Origin: Coriolopsis trogii
Lineage: Eukaryota > Basidiomycota > Agaricomycetes > Polyporales > Polyporaceae
DNA: 64,000 nucleotides
Reading direction: 5' to 3'
Assembly: GCA_020543525.1 (NCBI GenBank)
Contig: JAHYIO010000001.1
Location: 62,001-126,000 of the forward strand
Shown: positions 1-8,825 of the stretch, in pieces
Position numbering within the stretch: the stretch's first letter is position 1
Layout of the letters: every line of letters starts with the position of its first letter
Program-made: the position numbers and the translations under genes
Notes under the pieces: model-generated
The model's database searches: none
Seen by the model: only the letters and a program-made list of their open reading frames with translations
Told to the model about the DNA's origin: nothing

Positions 1-8
1 TTACATTC

Positions 9-1408
9 ATGGATAAATATCGCCTACAGACAATCATGACCGGCTTACTACGCTCGCCCCCTATCCCGACCCTGCCGGGAGAAGTGGTCGACGGTATCAT
101 CGACCACCTCCACGACGATCATGCCGCTCTTCGAGCGTGTGCATTGGTCTGTCGCTCTTGGCTGGCTGCAAGTCGTTACCACCTGTTTCACGAGTGCCCC
201 ATCAGTGTCCGCAAGGGATATGATGTCGACCGCGCATCCAGATTTTTCATGGGAACACCAGATGTTGCATATTATATCCGCAACCTTGCCATCACGCACC
301 ACGTAGTCCTCATAGAGAACCTCGACATGTTGTTTGCAGCTCTCCCTCATCTCTCTTCGCTCTCTCTCGCCAAGCTTGAGATACGCGTCCTCCAGAACGA
401 AGGCTGCGACCCCAAAGCAACCGCACGATTCCCTGCTCTCGAAGAGCTCAAGATCCATTCGTGCAACCTCAACTACGACTTCCGCAGCCTGTTCCGCTTC
501 CTTGGTCTCTTCACGCATTTGGATCGCCTCGAGCTGAGCATCGACATCCGCATCCTTAACCTCGAGGATGTCGAGGACCTGGTCCCGCCCATGCACTTAT
601 CCCTGGCTCATCTCTCTGTTTTCCACATTCCGCTTTCAGTCGTGCGCTGTTTAGTTTACAACACGCGCACGCGAGGGACGCTACGTGCCCTGTGGTACGA
701 CGACACCACGTTCGACTGGCCAGATGCCGGGGAACTCGGCGGGATCCTCGGCTTGCTGGGCCCATACAAGTCCCTCAGGCGTCTTGTTTTTGGCCCTCTC
801 AACATCTTCACGCCATATTGGGACAACTTCCCTCCAGACGCGGATGCAGGTGAGAGCGAGGCCCATGGTCTGACGCCTCCCACTGGCCCGGGATGTCCTG
901 TCTCGTTCGCTGGCTCATATGATCATCGCTTGCAGAGAACATCGGGCACTGGCCCGCGCTCCAGCTCCAAAGCTGTTCGGTCCTGGAGGAGGTCAGCCTC
1001 CGCACAGGGATGCTCCTCCGCCTCCACGCCGACTTCTTTGCGCACCTGCCGCCGAGCGTGCGCACGGTGAAGATCACGTTCATCGGCGTCGACAACGTCG
1101 CCGAGCCCGGCGCGGACAGCCAGTGGGCCGAGTTTGACCGTGCGTTCAGCGGGTCCGAGTTCCAACGCTTCATGCTCGTTCTTGATATGGCCCGCGTGAA
1201 GGAGACGACGAGCAGGGAACGCTATGAGGCGATGAAGGCGCGCGCCGTGGAGGGCCTGCCTACGATCGCGAGACAGGGGCGGCTGGTTGTTTGCGAGGAC
1301 TCGCGGGCGTGGTGGAGTGAGTGCTCTGGACATCTCTTGGCACGATTGTCCCCACTGACTCAACGACGCAGAGGGAGCATAGCGAGTATACCAGGCAGAC
1401 TGGCCTAA
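9..1408 (+). CDS. F-box / leucine-rich repeat protein
   Basis: This is a probable SCF ubiquitin-ligase substrate adaptor. Exon 1 (9-849) opens with a typical basidiomycete F-box at about residues 18-60 (LPGEVVDGIIDHLHDD, then ACALVCRSWL). It continues into degenerate leucine-rich repeats (PHLSSLSLAKLEI, LDRLELSIDIRIL). An intron at 850-935 (GTGAG...TGCAG) restores the frame, giving ENIGHWPALQLQ and then the frame that contains the ATG at 1010. The C-terminus is uncertain. Reading straight through ends at 1408 (about 437 residues), while a further intron 1317-1371 would end it at 1382 (about 409 residues). F-box genes of this kind are a large, rapidly evolving family in agaricomycetes, so the substrate cannot be predicted. 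The start lies 9 nt into the window, so an upstream exon cannot be excluded. Confidence 0.75.
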
Positions 1409-1722
1409 ATGCCTAGGTGTCCTCGACGACGAGGGCGAGACAGTCCATCGTATGTCTCGGCGGTTGTATTACACTATATCATGGGTTCTGGATGGCGTTC
1501 AGGAACAGTTTTGGGGTGAGTTAGAAAGGCAATGCAAATACCCTAGCATCCTGTACCTCGACCTTTGGTAATTCACAGTCAAGTACTCGTTGACGAACAT
1601 GCGATCGATTGGTACGTGTAGCACATCTTTCCCGAGGAAACGCGACACTCAAATCACAGCCATGGCGGAGTACACATACATATCAGCAAGTGAAGCACAT
1701 AAAATGATAGCTTGATACTTGA
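1409..1722. other. Intergenic, convergent 3' regions
   Basis: This short gap separates the ends of the F-box gene and the minus-strand BTB-type gene. No coding or repeat signal was seen in it. Confidence 0.5.
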
Positions 1723-2775
1723 TCAGGAGTCGCTGTCATCGTCGGAGTCAGGGTACACGACCGACGGGAGTTCGTCCCAAAGGGCGCAACGCCAGCGCTG
1801 GAACACCCTCCGCAAGTACTGCCCACACCTGGGACAAATCCCCAACTCGTCGTCCCCGTCGTCCATGCGGTCGATCTGCTCGTGCACAAAGTCCGGGTCG
1901 AGCGGGTCCTCCGGCCGGTCCGGCTTGCCCATGTACATCATCTCCTCGATGAGATAGCGGCAGCACTTCCAGCCCTCGCACGCGCCGCTCGTGCCGTGCT
2001 CGGAGCATTCGGCGAGGACGCGCGAGTTGCGCTCGCGCAGCCACGCCTTGAGCTCGAGCACGCGCGCCACGTCCTCTGCGGAGAGCCTCACGGGCGTACC
2101 GTCCGCGCGCGCCGTCCCGCCCTGGATGACTTGCTCGGGGAGCTGCGCGGCGAGGTAGAACGCGGCGACGAGGTGCTCCTCCACGTCGACGCACATGTTC
2201 AGGTGCCCCGCGCCGCGTAAGAAGTCGATCGCCTCGATCGCTTCTTCGTCCTCACACCACGCACGGTGGTCCCACTCTTGGAGCGTGAGGGGAAAGAGTC
2301 GGCAGAGGCGGTCGTTCGCCACTGACACCAGCCTGGGAGCCTCGTACCGGACCCCGAGTGTCAGTTGGGCGGCGGTGACGGAGAAAGGCGTGGTGTCCAC
2401 GCCCTTGTGGCTGTATCGGTCAACGTGGTCAGCCCCGCGTTTCGGGGAGAGTTGTCAGACGAAACGGAAGCTGGGTACTTACTCCGACCCATCGAAAATG
2501 GCATGCAGGAACTGCCTTAACTCGTACGCTGTGACATCCGGGCAGTGGACGACCGGGCAGCCGTCGATCGTTTCTCCGGGTACGATGGTGAGGGACCCGC
2601 CTGCAGGTACACCTGCGAACAGGTTGTCGATAGCCTTTGACTGCCGGGCGAGCGTGCCTCTGTAGACGCGGAAGATCGTGTGCTCTGCGACGAGGACCAC
2701 GGTGCCGTCGTCGAAATAGAAGTCTCGGTCCTTGATGAGTCCGGTGTGTGTTGCGGTGGCGACGATGGTAGTCAT
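1723..2775 (-). CDS. BTB/POZ-type domain protein
   Basis: This gene has two exons (2775-2483 and 2410-1723) giving 326 residues. The intron has clean borders (GTAAGT...ATACAG) and its phase closes exactly. The N-terminus (DRDFYFDDGTVVLVAEHT, then FRVYRGTLARQS) has the fold signature of basidiomycete BTB/POZ proteins: a strand pair, a 'lipkey' helix and a conserved CPD/Y..FL.AIFDG element. These proteins usually act as protein-interaction modules or Cullin-3 adaptors. The C-terminal half holds several Cys residues, including a CPRCGQYL pair that could bind zinc, and ends in an acidic DSDDDSDS tail. The start was chosen at the first Met before the BTB strand. An upstream in-frame Met extends the frame to 3027, but that stretch looks non-coding. 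The BTB assignment is by pattern only. Confidence 0.75.
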
Positions 2776-3277
2776 TGATCGAAGGTTTCTCGCAGTAAAG
2801 AGCCAACAATCTTCGAAGAAGTGAGTCTGTGAGATGAGCATCTGAAACGAGAGGGATTTATAGCGTTCCGCGATGGAATAACCTATGAGAATGACGACCA
2901 GAAAGGCATTTCTTCGGTGCTGCAGAAAGCCTTGTCTGGGCACGTGCTTCCTCTTCATCTTGTCGTGCAACGGTTGATTGCCAACACTGAAAGGCTGCAA
3001 TCGCCCTTGTGACCCATGTTCGCACAAACACGCCTTTGTTTCTTGCCGATCGCGTTTATTACGTCGTGCGCCACAAGGAGCATTCCACGATAAATACTGT
3101 GCCCTCGTCGACGGCCTAGATACGAGATAAAAATGTTCCTAAACGAAAGCGAATAGCGATGAGTACTAGTATCGATAACCTACAACATAGGACTGAGACA
3201 AGCAGACGGAATATCCCAAACAAAACCCGAACCGAACGAGCCATGACGGCGTAGACAGGGTCGCGCCAAGCTACGCA
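2776..3277. other. Intergenic
   Basis: This is about 500 bp between two minus-strand genes. It presumably holds the BTB-type promoter and the 3' region of the GTPase gene. No conserved coding sequence was recognised. Confidence 0.5.
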
Positions 3278-4591
3278 TCACGATCCACAACAGGAACCAG
3301 TCGCCGCAGACCACGATCGCTCGGGAGGTGGCGCGGAGAGGTGAATGCTCATCCGTTGGTCGGCCTCGCGCACATGCATAGTGCGCGCCTCCAACGCTTC
3401 CTCGTACTCCTGGCGGAGGACGACACGGCGAGCGATGTACTCGAAAACGTCCTTCACGCCCTCGCCGGTCTTGGCTGACGTGAAGAACAGCTTCGGATAT
3501 CGCTCCAGTGGCGGAGGCACATGAGACGCGTTCGGGGGAGAGCCAGACTCGGGCGTCGTAGCGGTCGTTGTCGCAGCTTGGCCGCGAATGAAGAGACTCG
3601 GGGTGATGGTGGGTGCGGAAGACATGGATGAGTTGGAGGGAATACGGCGGACAGGCGAGCGGGAGCCCAAAGGAGAGGTGGACGGGGAGCGGGATATGGG
3701 AGCAGTGCGAGCGGTGAAAGCCGGGGAGGAGAGCGCGGACTCGAAGGTGTCAAAGAGGGACGAAGAAGGAGTGTGGTAGATAGAATTCATAGTCGTCATA
3801 GTCCCGACGGTACCGCCTCCGTGGAACAGAGTAGAGCGGCTGCGAGAGCGAGCGTCGCGCGACGCTCGGCCACGCCTCGCGAATGAACCAATGGCGATGG
3901 AGTCTGTCGTGGGCGTGTGGAGGTCATCCGAAGGAAGAGGAAGGGAGACGTAGTCGTGTTCGGGCGCAAGGTCTGGAGGCGCAAGGTGGATTGACGGGGA
4001 AGGGGGAGTCGAGGGGTGAGGAACAAGAGTCTGAATGAAATCTCTCGCCTCGGCTTCCGTGACTGCGTTCCGCACGCCCTCCATCCCCGCTGCCTGTGCG
4101 ATATCAATCTTGTTTCCGACCACAACACAGCAGAACTCGTCAACCATTTCGTCCGGTACCGGTGCTTTGTCGCGGAAGTCGTCCCACCATTTGGTGAGCG
4201 CGTCGAGACTCTGAGGTTGGTTGACGTCAAACATGAGGATGACTGCGTCCGCGCCGCGGAAGAAGGCAGATGAGAGACCTGAAAACCTCTCTTGCCCAGC
4301 AGTATCCTGTGAATAGCATGAGTGCAATATGTAGACTGCTCGCACGACCAGACGCACCCATATCTGCAGCGTCACTGATTCATCTGGACAGCTATGGTGA
4401 GGTAGGGTCTTGGTGATAAAGTCCGCGCCGATGGTAGCGCGGTATCCCGTAGTGAAACGTCCAGAGATGTACTGCAGCAAAAATGTCGGAAGCGGGTCAA
4501 CGGACGGAAAGAAACAGAGACTGACCTGATTGCGGATGCTAGACTTGCCGACGCCAGAGGCTCCGATGACGACGAGCTTAACGGTGCGCAT
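3278..4591 (-). CDS. Rab7-like small GTPase with long low-complexity insert
   Basis: This is a membrane-traffic GTPase. All nucleotide-binding motifs are visible: G1 GASGVGKS, switch I TIGADF, G3 DTAGQERF, G4 NKID and G5 SAKTG. The FRGADAVILMFDV segment and the GADF/WDDF surroundings are closest to Rab7/Ypt7. Two introns lie in frame, after GKSSIRNQ (54 nt) and after VTLQIW (51 nt). Removing them gives about 402 residues. A Rab is normally about 205 residues. The excess is a Ser/Pro/Thr-rich insert of about 170 residues between G4 and G5, with basic clusters (SRDARSRSRS) that could be phosphorylated. The C-terminus carries a CC pair (SCCGS) suitable for geranylgeranylation. Ypt7 acts at late endosomes and vacuoles, but the insert makes direct equivalence uncertain. 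Confidence 0.85.
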   Translation of the reverse strand: MRTVKLVVIGASGVGKSSIRNQVSLCFFPSVDPLPTFLLQYISGRFTTGYRATIGADFITKTLPHHSCPDESVTLQIWVRLVVRAVYILHSCYSQDTAGQERFSGLSSAFFRGADAVILMFDVNQPQSLDALTKWWDDFRDKAPVPDEMVDEFCCVVVGNKIDIAQAAGMEGVRNAVTEAEARDFIQTLVPHPSTPPSPSIHLAPPDLAPEHDYVSLPLPSDDLHTPTTDSIAIGSFARRGRASRDARSRSRSTLFHGGGTVGTMTTMNSIYHTPSSSLFDTFESALSSPAFTARTAPISRSPSTSPLGSRSPVRRIPSNSSMSSAPTITPSLFIRGQAATTTATTPESGSPPNASHVPPPLERYPKLFFTSAKTGEGVKDVFEYIARRVVLRQEYEEALEARTMHVREADQRMSIHLSAPPPERSWSAATGSCCGS

Positions 4592-4640
4592 CCCGTTGAC
4601 GTCGGTTAGCGATCATCAGCAGAAAGGCGGGGAGCAAGAG

Positions 4641-4663
4641 GTCGTCGTCGTCGTCGTCGTCGT
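4641..4663. repeat. (GTC)n microsatellite
   Basis: About seven GTC units lie just upstream of the GTPase start codon, in the probable 5' untranslated or promoter region. No gene is read through it. Confidence 0.9.
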
Positions 4664-5224
4664 TGGTGTCGAGGATTTCGAGGGTCGGCATTGCGGGGCG
4701 GAGAGCCCGATAAGGCTTATCTCGCAATTTAACATTATCTGATAAGTCGTCTTTTGACCATTGCCACGAGTCCCATCTCTGCTCCAACCTCCATGGACCA
4801 TATCATTCGAGGGTAGTCTCTCTGTCCAAGTCGATGAGGTGGGTCACGTATCCTGACGTTGTGTATTCGGAGGAACTGCGCATGGTCTGCACCTACATTG
4901 CTACTACCAGCGTGACTTGAGCCGGATCCGTCATCACTAAGTTCGCTGGTAGTGGTGGTTCAAACGGTGACATCAGACCTTATGGTATCGTGCCAACAGG
5001 TTGCTTCCCCTCTACGTGCATAGAATGATACTGGTTTTGTTTCAAGGCGAGTGCACTGAATGCAAATAGAAGTTCCACTTAGGCAATTGCCTCATCATGG
5101 CTCAAGTTCACGCTATGCTCGACACGCTCCACGTTTGGGGACTTGGACGATTTGGCATATGCTGGAGGGCACGAAGCAGTCCGACATGAATTATTCTGCT
5201 GCATTGCTGGTTTGCCGTCTTCGT
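4664..5224. other. Intergenic, divergent promoters
   Basis: This region lies between the minus-strand GTPase gene and the plus-strand dehydrogenase gene. The left block of the inverted duplication begins at its right edge. No coding signal was seen. Confidence 0.5.
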
Positions 5225-7081
5225 CGTACTCGGAGACAATCCTTTGTCCGTGTGCGACTGGCTTACTGCCGGATGCAATGGTCGACAACCCCGTTCTCAC
5301 CACCTATTGTACGCCGGCAGATACATGACCGGCATCCGGAGGACGAGATACATATAGCACCACTTGCACGGTCGCACCCCCACGTCGCCCTTGCTCACAC
5401 GGTCTCGATGTCCTCGCAACCGAGAGTCGTCCTAGTCACAGGCTGCTCTGCTGGAGGAATAGGCTCAGCATTGTGAGTGGCGTCACGTAGCATATCCTGC
5501 CGGGCCTCACGACACGAGCGTTCACACGACTTCTCTGTTCGCAGATGTGAAGAATATGCTTCCAAGGGTTGCAAGGTGTATGCGACTGCACGCAGAGCAG
5601 AAGCCATGGATGGCCTCAGACAGGCAAACATCGAGAAACTCGTTCTGGACGTCACCAAAGAGAATGACGTCCGAGACGTTGTGAACACGATCATCGCAAG
5701 AGAAGGAAGAATCGACGTCCTTGTGAACAATGCTGGTGTACTTACCATAGGTGCGCTACTGTGACATCTTAGACCACGATCCTTCTTCTCTTACCCATAC
5801 TCTCTACAGGCCCGACAATCGAGGTTGGCATAGAGACGATCGAGCGGGCGTATGATGCAAATGTCTTTGGTGTCCTCCGCATGTCCCAGGCCGTCATCCC
5901 ACACATGGCGGCGCGCAAGAGCGGAACGATAGTCATGATTGGCTCTATCCAAGCAGACATGTACGTTCATGTCGTCGTCTTCATCGGAGACTGAGAGTCA
6001 CGTCACATTTTCTCCGTAGCCCGACGCCATGGGCCGGCATTTACGGCTCGACAAAGGCAGCCCTTCGCTCGCTCTCAGACACGCTCTACATGGAGTGCAC
6101 GCCCCTTGGCATCTCTGTTCTCTACGTCTCCACTGGCAGCATCCGCTCGAACCTGTCTAACAACCAGGCAGCGTCCTTCCCCGGGCTCTCCGAGCATTCG
6201 CTCTTCAGTCGTTATCAGCCAGACATGCTCCGCCGCATGTATGCAAGCCAGGGCAATCACGCGATGTCCTCGGACGAGTACGCGCGGCACGTTGTTGGGA
6301 AGAGCCTGCAGAGGAAACCTCCGCGGTATATGTCGCTGGGGGGGCTGACGGGGCTTTATCGCGTGCTGATGTGGGTCCCGAGATGGATTCCGTTGTGGCT
6401 ATTCTGGCGACATTTCTCCAAGGGTGCAGCTCAGAAGTGAACGTCACTTGTGCCGCGTATGACGGACATCGCTTCAGTGTTTGGGAAATTTGAACATTGA
6501 AGCTGGCGTCTCGCTCTGCATCGGCGACTTCGACCATACATGAGCATGATCATGGAACTGGGCGTGAGGAATCCTCCGCCGCCGCTAGCACAGACGGCTA
6601 CGAACTCGCACTCAGGCTTGAAGACGGCCAATAAACATAAACGTGAGGCGAAGATAGCCAACTGGACAGTAGCGGGCGAGGGCACGTCACACCCGGGTAC
6701 TCCGTCTTCGCCTTCGGCGGTTGGAATTGGGGAGGCACCGGTACACCGCTCGACGGGCAACAAGAAGGTTGTCCACCCGCGGTGCAGCTCGTACGTCTAC
6801 GGATGCTCCTCCTCGGTGTACAGGGTCGTAGATGAGGAGGAGCGGTCTGTCTACGAGCAGATCCTCCGTGCTGGCGATCTGCTTGGGGAGCACCCGCGTC
6901 AGGATCCCGACTCGCTGGGTTTGGTACGGAATCAGAAAGCCGTTTTTCGCTCATGGGCACGCGAGCTGGCACTGGGTCGAAAGCGACAAGTTGTACACGG
7001 ATGAGGTCATGGATGTTGACGATCGCGGCGGTTTATACGTTGAGATTGATATCCAACGCGATGAAGGTGCTGAGGGGGAGT
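5225..7081 (+). repeat. Left arm of large inverted duplication
   Basis: This block recurs in opposite orientation at about 12722-14598. Similarity starts near CGTACTCGGAGACAATCC on the left and stops at the GGGGGAGTA end of the second gene. It includes the promoter, all exons and introns of a dehydrogenase gene, and the following small gene. The copies differ by scattered substitutions and a few small indels. No terminal repeats or transposase are visible at its edges, so it looks like a segmental duplication rather than a transposon. Confidence 0.9.
5408..6440 (+). CDS. Short-chain dehydrogenase, AYR1-like (copy A)
   Basis: This is a classical SDR of about 280 residues, probably NADP(H)-dependent. 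Its motifs are TGCSAGGIG (cofactor binding), LVNNAGV, the catalytic Ser region IVMIGSIQ, and YGSTK (catalytic Tyr/Lys). Three introns are seen: after SA/L (GTGAGT...CGCAG), after VLTIG (GTGCGC...TACAG) and after SIQAD (GTACGT...CGTAG). The overall layout and the hydrophobic C-terminus with aromatic and basic residues (YRVLMWVPRWIPLWLFWRH) match the fungal 1-acyl-dihydroxyacetone-phosphate reductase group. Yeast Ayr1 is a member; it acts in phosphatidic-acid synthesis on lipid droplets and ER. The substrate is inferred, because many fungal paralogs act on other carbonyls. A near-identical inverted copy lies at 13382-14410. Confidence 0.85.
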
Positions 7082-7083
7082 AG
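6540..7083 (+). pseudogene. Small hypothetical gene, copy A, frameshifted
   Basis: I do not recognise this protein. It begins MSMIMELGVRNPPPPLAQ and runs parallel to the intact 187-residue copy at 12719-13282 until about 6938. There this copy has one extra A (CAGAAAGCC against CAGAAGCC), which throws it into a frame that ends at 7004. The original reading resumes in another frame and ends at 7083 in the same acidic tail (GLYVEIDIQRDEGAEGE). Downstream of the break the two copies differ by indels of six and nine nucleotides, both multiples of three, which suggests past selection on the protein. An alternative is a sequencing or assembly error at the A run. Confidence 0.55.
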
Positions 7084-7488
7084 TCCAAGACGTATCTAAG
7101 CTGCGATTCCCGCACGAATGTAGTTGTCTTAGAGTCGTTGGCACACGGTATCAAAACTATGTACATTATTCCAGCAGTGCGTATAGGTATGGAATGGAAA
7201 CCCCTCCGAGGGCCACAACACTGCGGTTCGGTCTTTTCGTACCGGCTCGACTGGCACTGACCGCGGACTCCTCTAGTGTATCTTTTCGGGTAAGATCGCC
7301 TTTATGGCCGCAGAATCTATTGTGCAGAGCAGTAGCACCGCATTCCGCTGGCGTAAAACGCTCTGAGCGCATGCATCAGACGCTTCCTCAAGCTGTTGAG
7401 ATACTCCATCCGGGCATACGCGTGTCTCGACGTGCCCACCTTTACTTACCATCAGAGCCATCAAGCGGTTGTTGTCGACCGGTGCGGC

Positions 7489-7919
7489 TAGAGAATAGCA
7501 CGGGTGGGTTAAACCCGCAATACCCGTACGGATGCAGGTACGGGTCGAGGAGTAGGTAACCCACGAAAGACCCCTACCCTGAGGCGCTTACCCGCGTACC
7601 CGTCAGAGCCTCTGTACGTTCACGCAGCGAAGGCTCGTCATGCACTTGAAAGAGGTCCACACATCCTCAGCCTTGACGTTTCTCATACGCTGAGGCCTGA
7701 AAATACAGAGGGATCGCATCCCGACATGCATCAATAGCCGCCGGGTCTGGCTGTTGTGCCCTTTGTGCATGCACAGCACAGCACGAGTCGGGTACGGGTG
7801 GTACGAGGGGGACCCGACCTGTACCCGCACATACCCGTACCCGCACATACCCGTACTCGCGATTGACGAGTACGGGTCCGCTGCGGGTACGAAGTTTCGT
7901 ACGGGTAGCCAGACGCCTA
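7489..7919. mobile_element. Probable non-autonomous hAT-type MITE
   Basis: A 431-bp element without coding capacity is flanked by an exact 8-bp direct repeat, GGTGCGGC, at 7481-7488 and 7920-7927. Its ends begin TAGAG and, on the other strand, TAGGC, close to the YARNG consensus of hAT termini. Both end regions are packed with TACCCG/CGGGTA units in both orientations (about 7500-7610 and 7790-7912), resembling the subterminal transposase-binding repeats of hAT elements. The terminal inverted repeats themselves are weak, so the class assignment rests mainly on the 8-bp duplication and the subterminal repeats. Confidence 0.5.
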
Positions 7920-7927
7920 GGTGCGGC

Positions 7928-8825
7928 GGACAATTTCGCTCGGTCACCTCTGTTCCAAATGCTCCGGATTGGTACGTATACGAATAGATGGACGACGCAA
8001 CTTAAGAGCTCGCCGATACTTGGTCACCACCATGCCCGAGCTCAGAGGCCATCGTGACGGACTGCTGTGCGGGGAGAGTAACACAGGAAGGAGGTGGTAG
8101 CGGAAAATCAGTATAGCTCACCTCGCCGTTTCCGTCAGTGGTGAGCAACATGACTGCCGTCCTGTCATTGATGTGACGCGGTAACAAAGCCTATCAAGGG
8201 TATGCGTCAGCCCGCGGGCGTGTGGGCAACGATGATGGGAGGAGGATGGACACTATCCGGCGGGCTGACCAGGGGACACAACCGGTCCGAAACGCGCTTG
8301 TAACAGATCATAACGCAACTTCTGCAGGAACGTGTATCTTCTCCTCGTGTTCAGGATCTACATAACCATTGCGCGTTCCTGTCAGGGAGGTAAAGCCATT
8401 CATCAGGCGATGTAAGACCCTATGCGTCTCGTAAGCTCGTTCGCATCGTCATCCAATCTGCGGGCTGTACACTGACCTTTCAGAAGTCTTTCAACCGATC
8501 TGAAGTTCTAGACATTTTAGCATTAGCGGGTCTCCCCAGTTCCGCTTGCGGCCTCACACTGTCTTGCTGTGCCTTGTTCGAGGCAATTTCTACGATTCAA
8601 GCAGTCATCTCAAAGTTGATGATAGGGTGAACTGTCCTCTGGCGTACTGTGACATACGTATCCTTGAGGATATTTGCGCACACGAGGTGCGTTGAGAAGA
8701 AATAATGACTGGAAACAGTGTGGTTGGGAGAAAGGAGGGCGTAGTGAGGTAGCGCCTGTGCCCGAATCCGTTGCACCGCGCCGGCAGCGCCCGACACAAC
8801 TCTCCTCCTCCCATCGACGACGACG
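7928..8825. other. Upstream region of ATG4
   Basis: This is about 900 bp between the MITE and the ATG4 start. No open coding stretch or recognisable RNA gene was seen. Confidence 0.5.
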
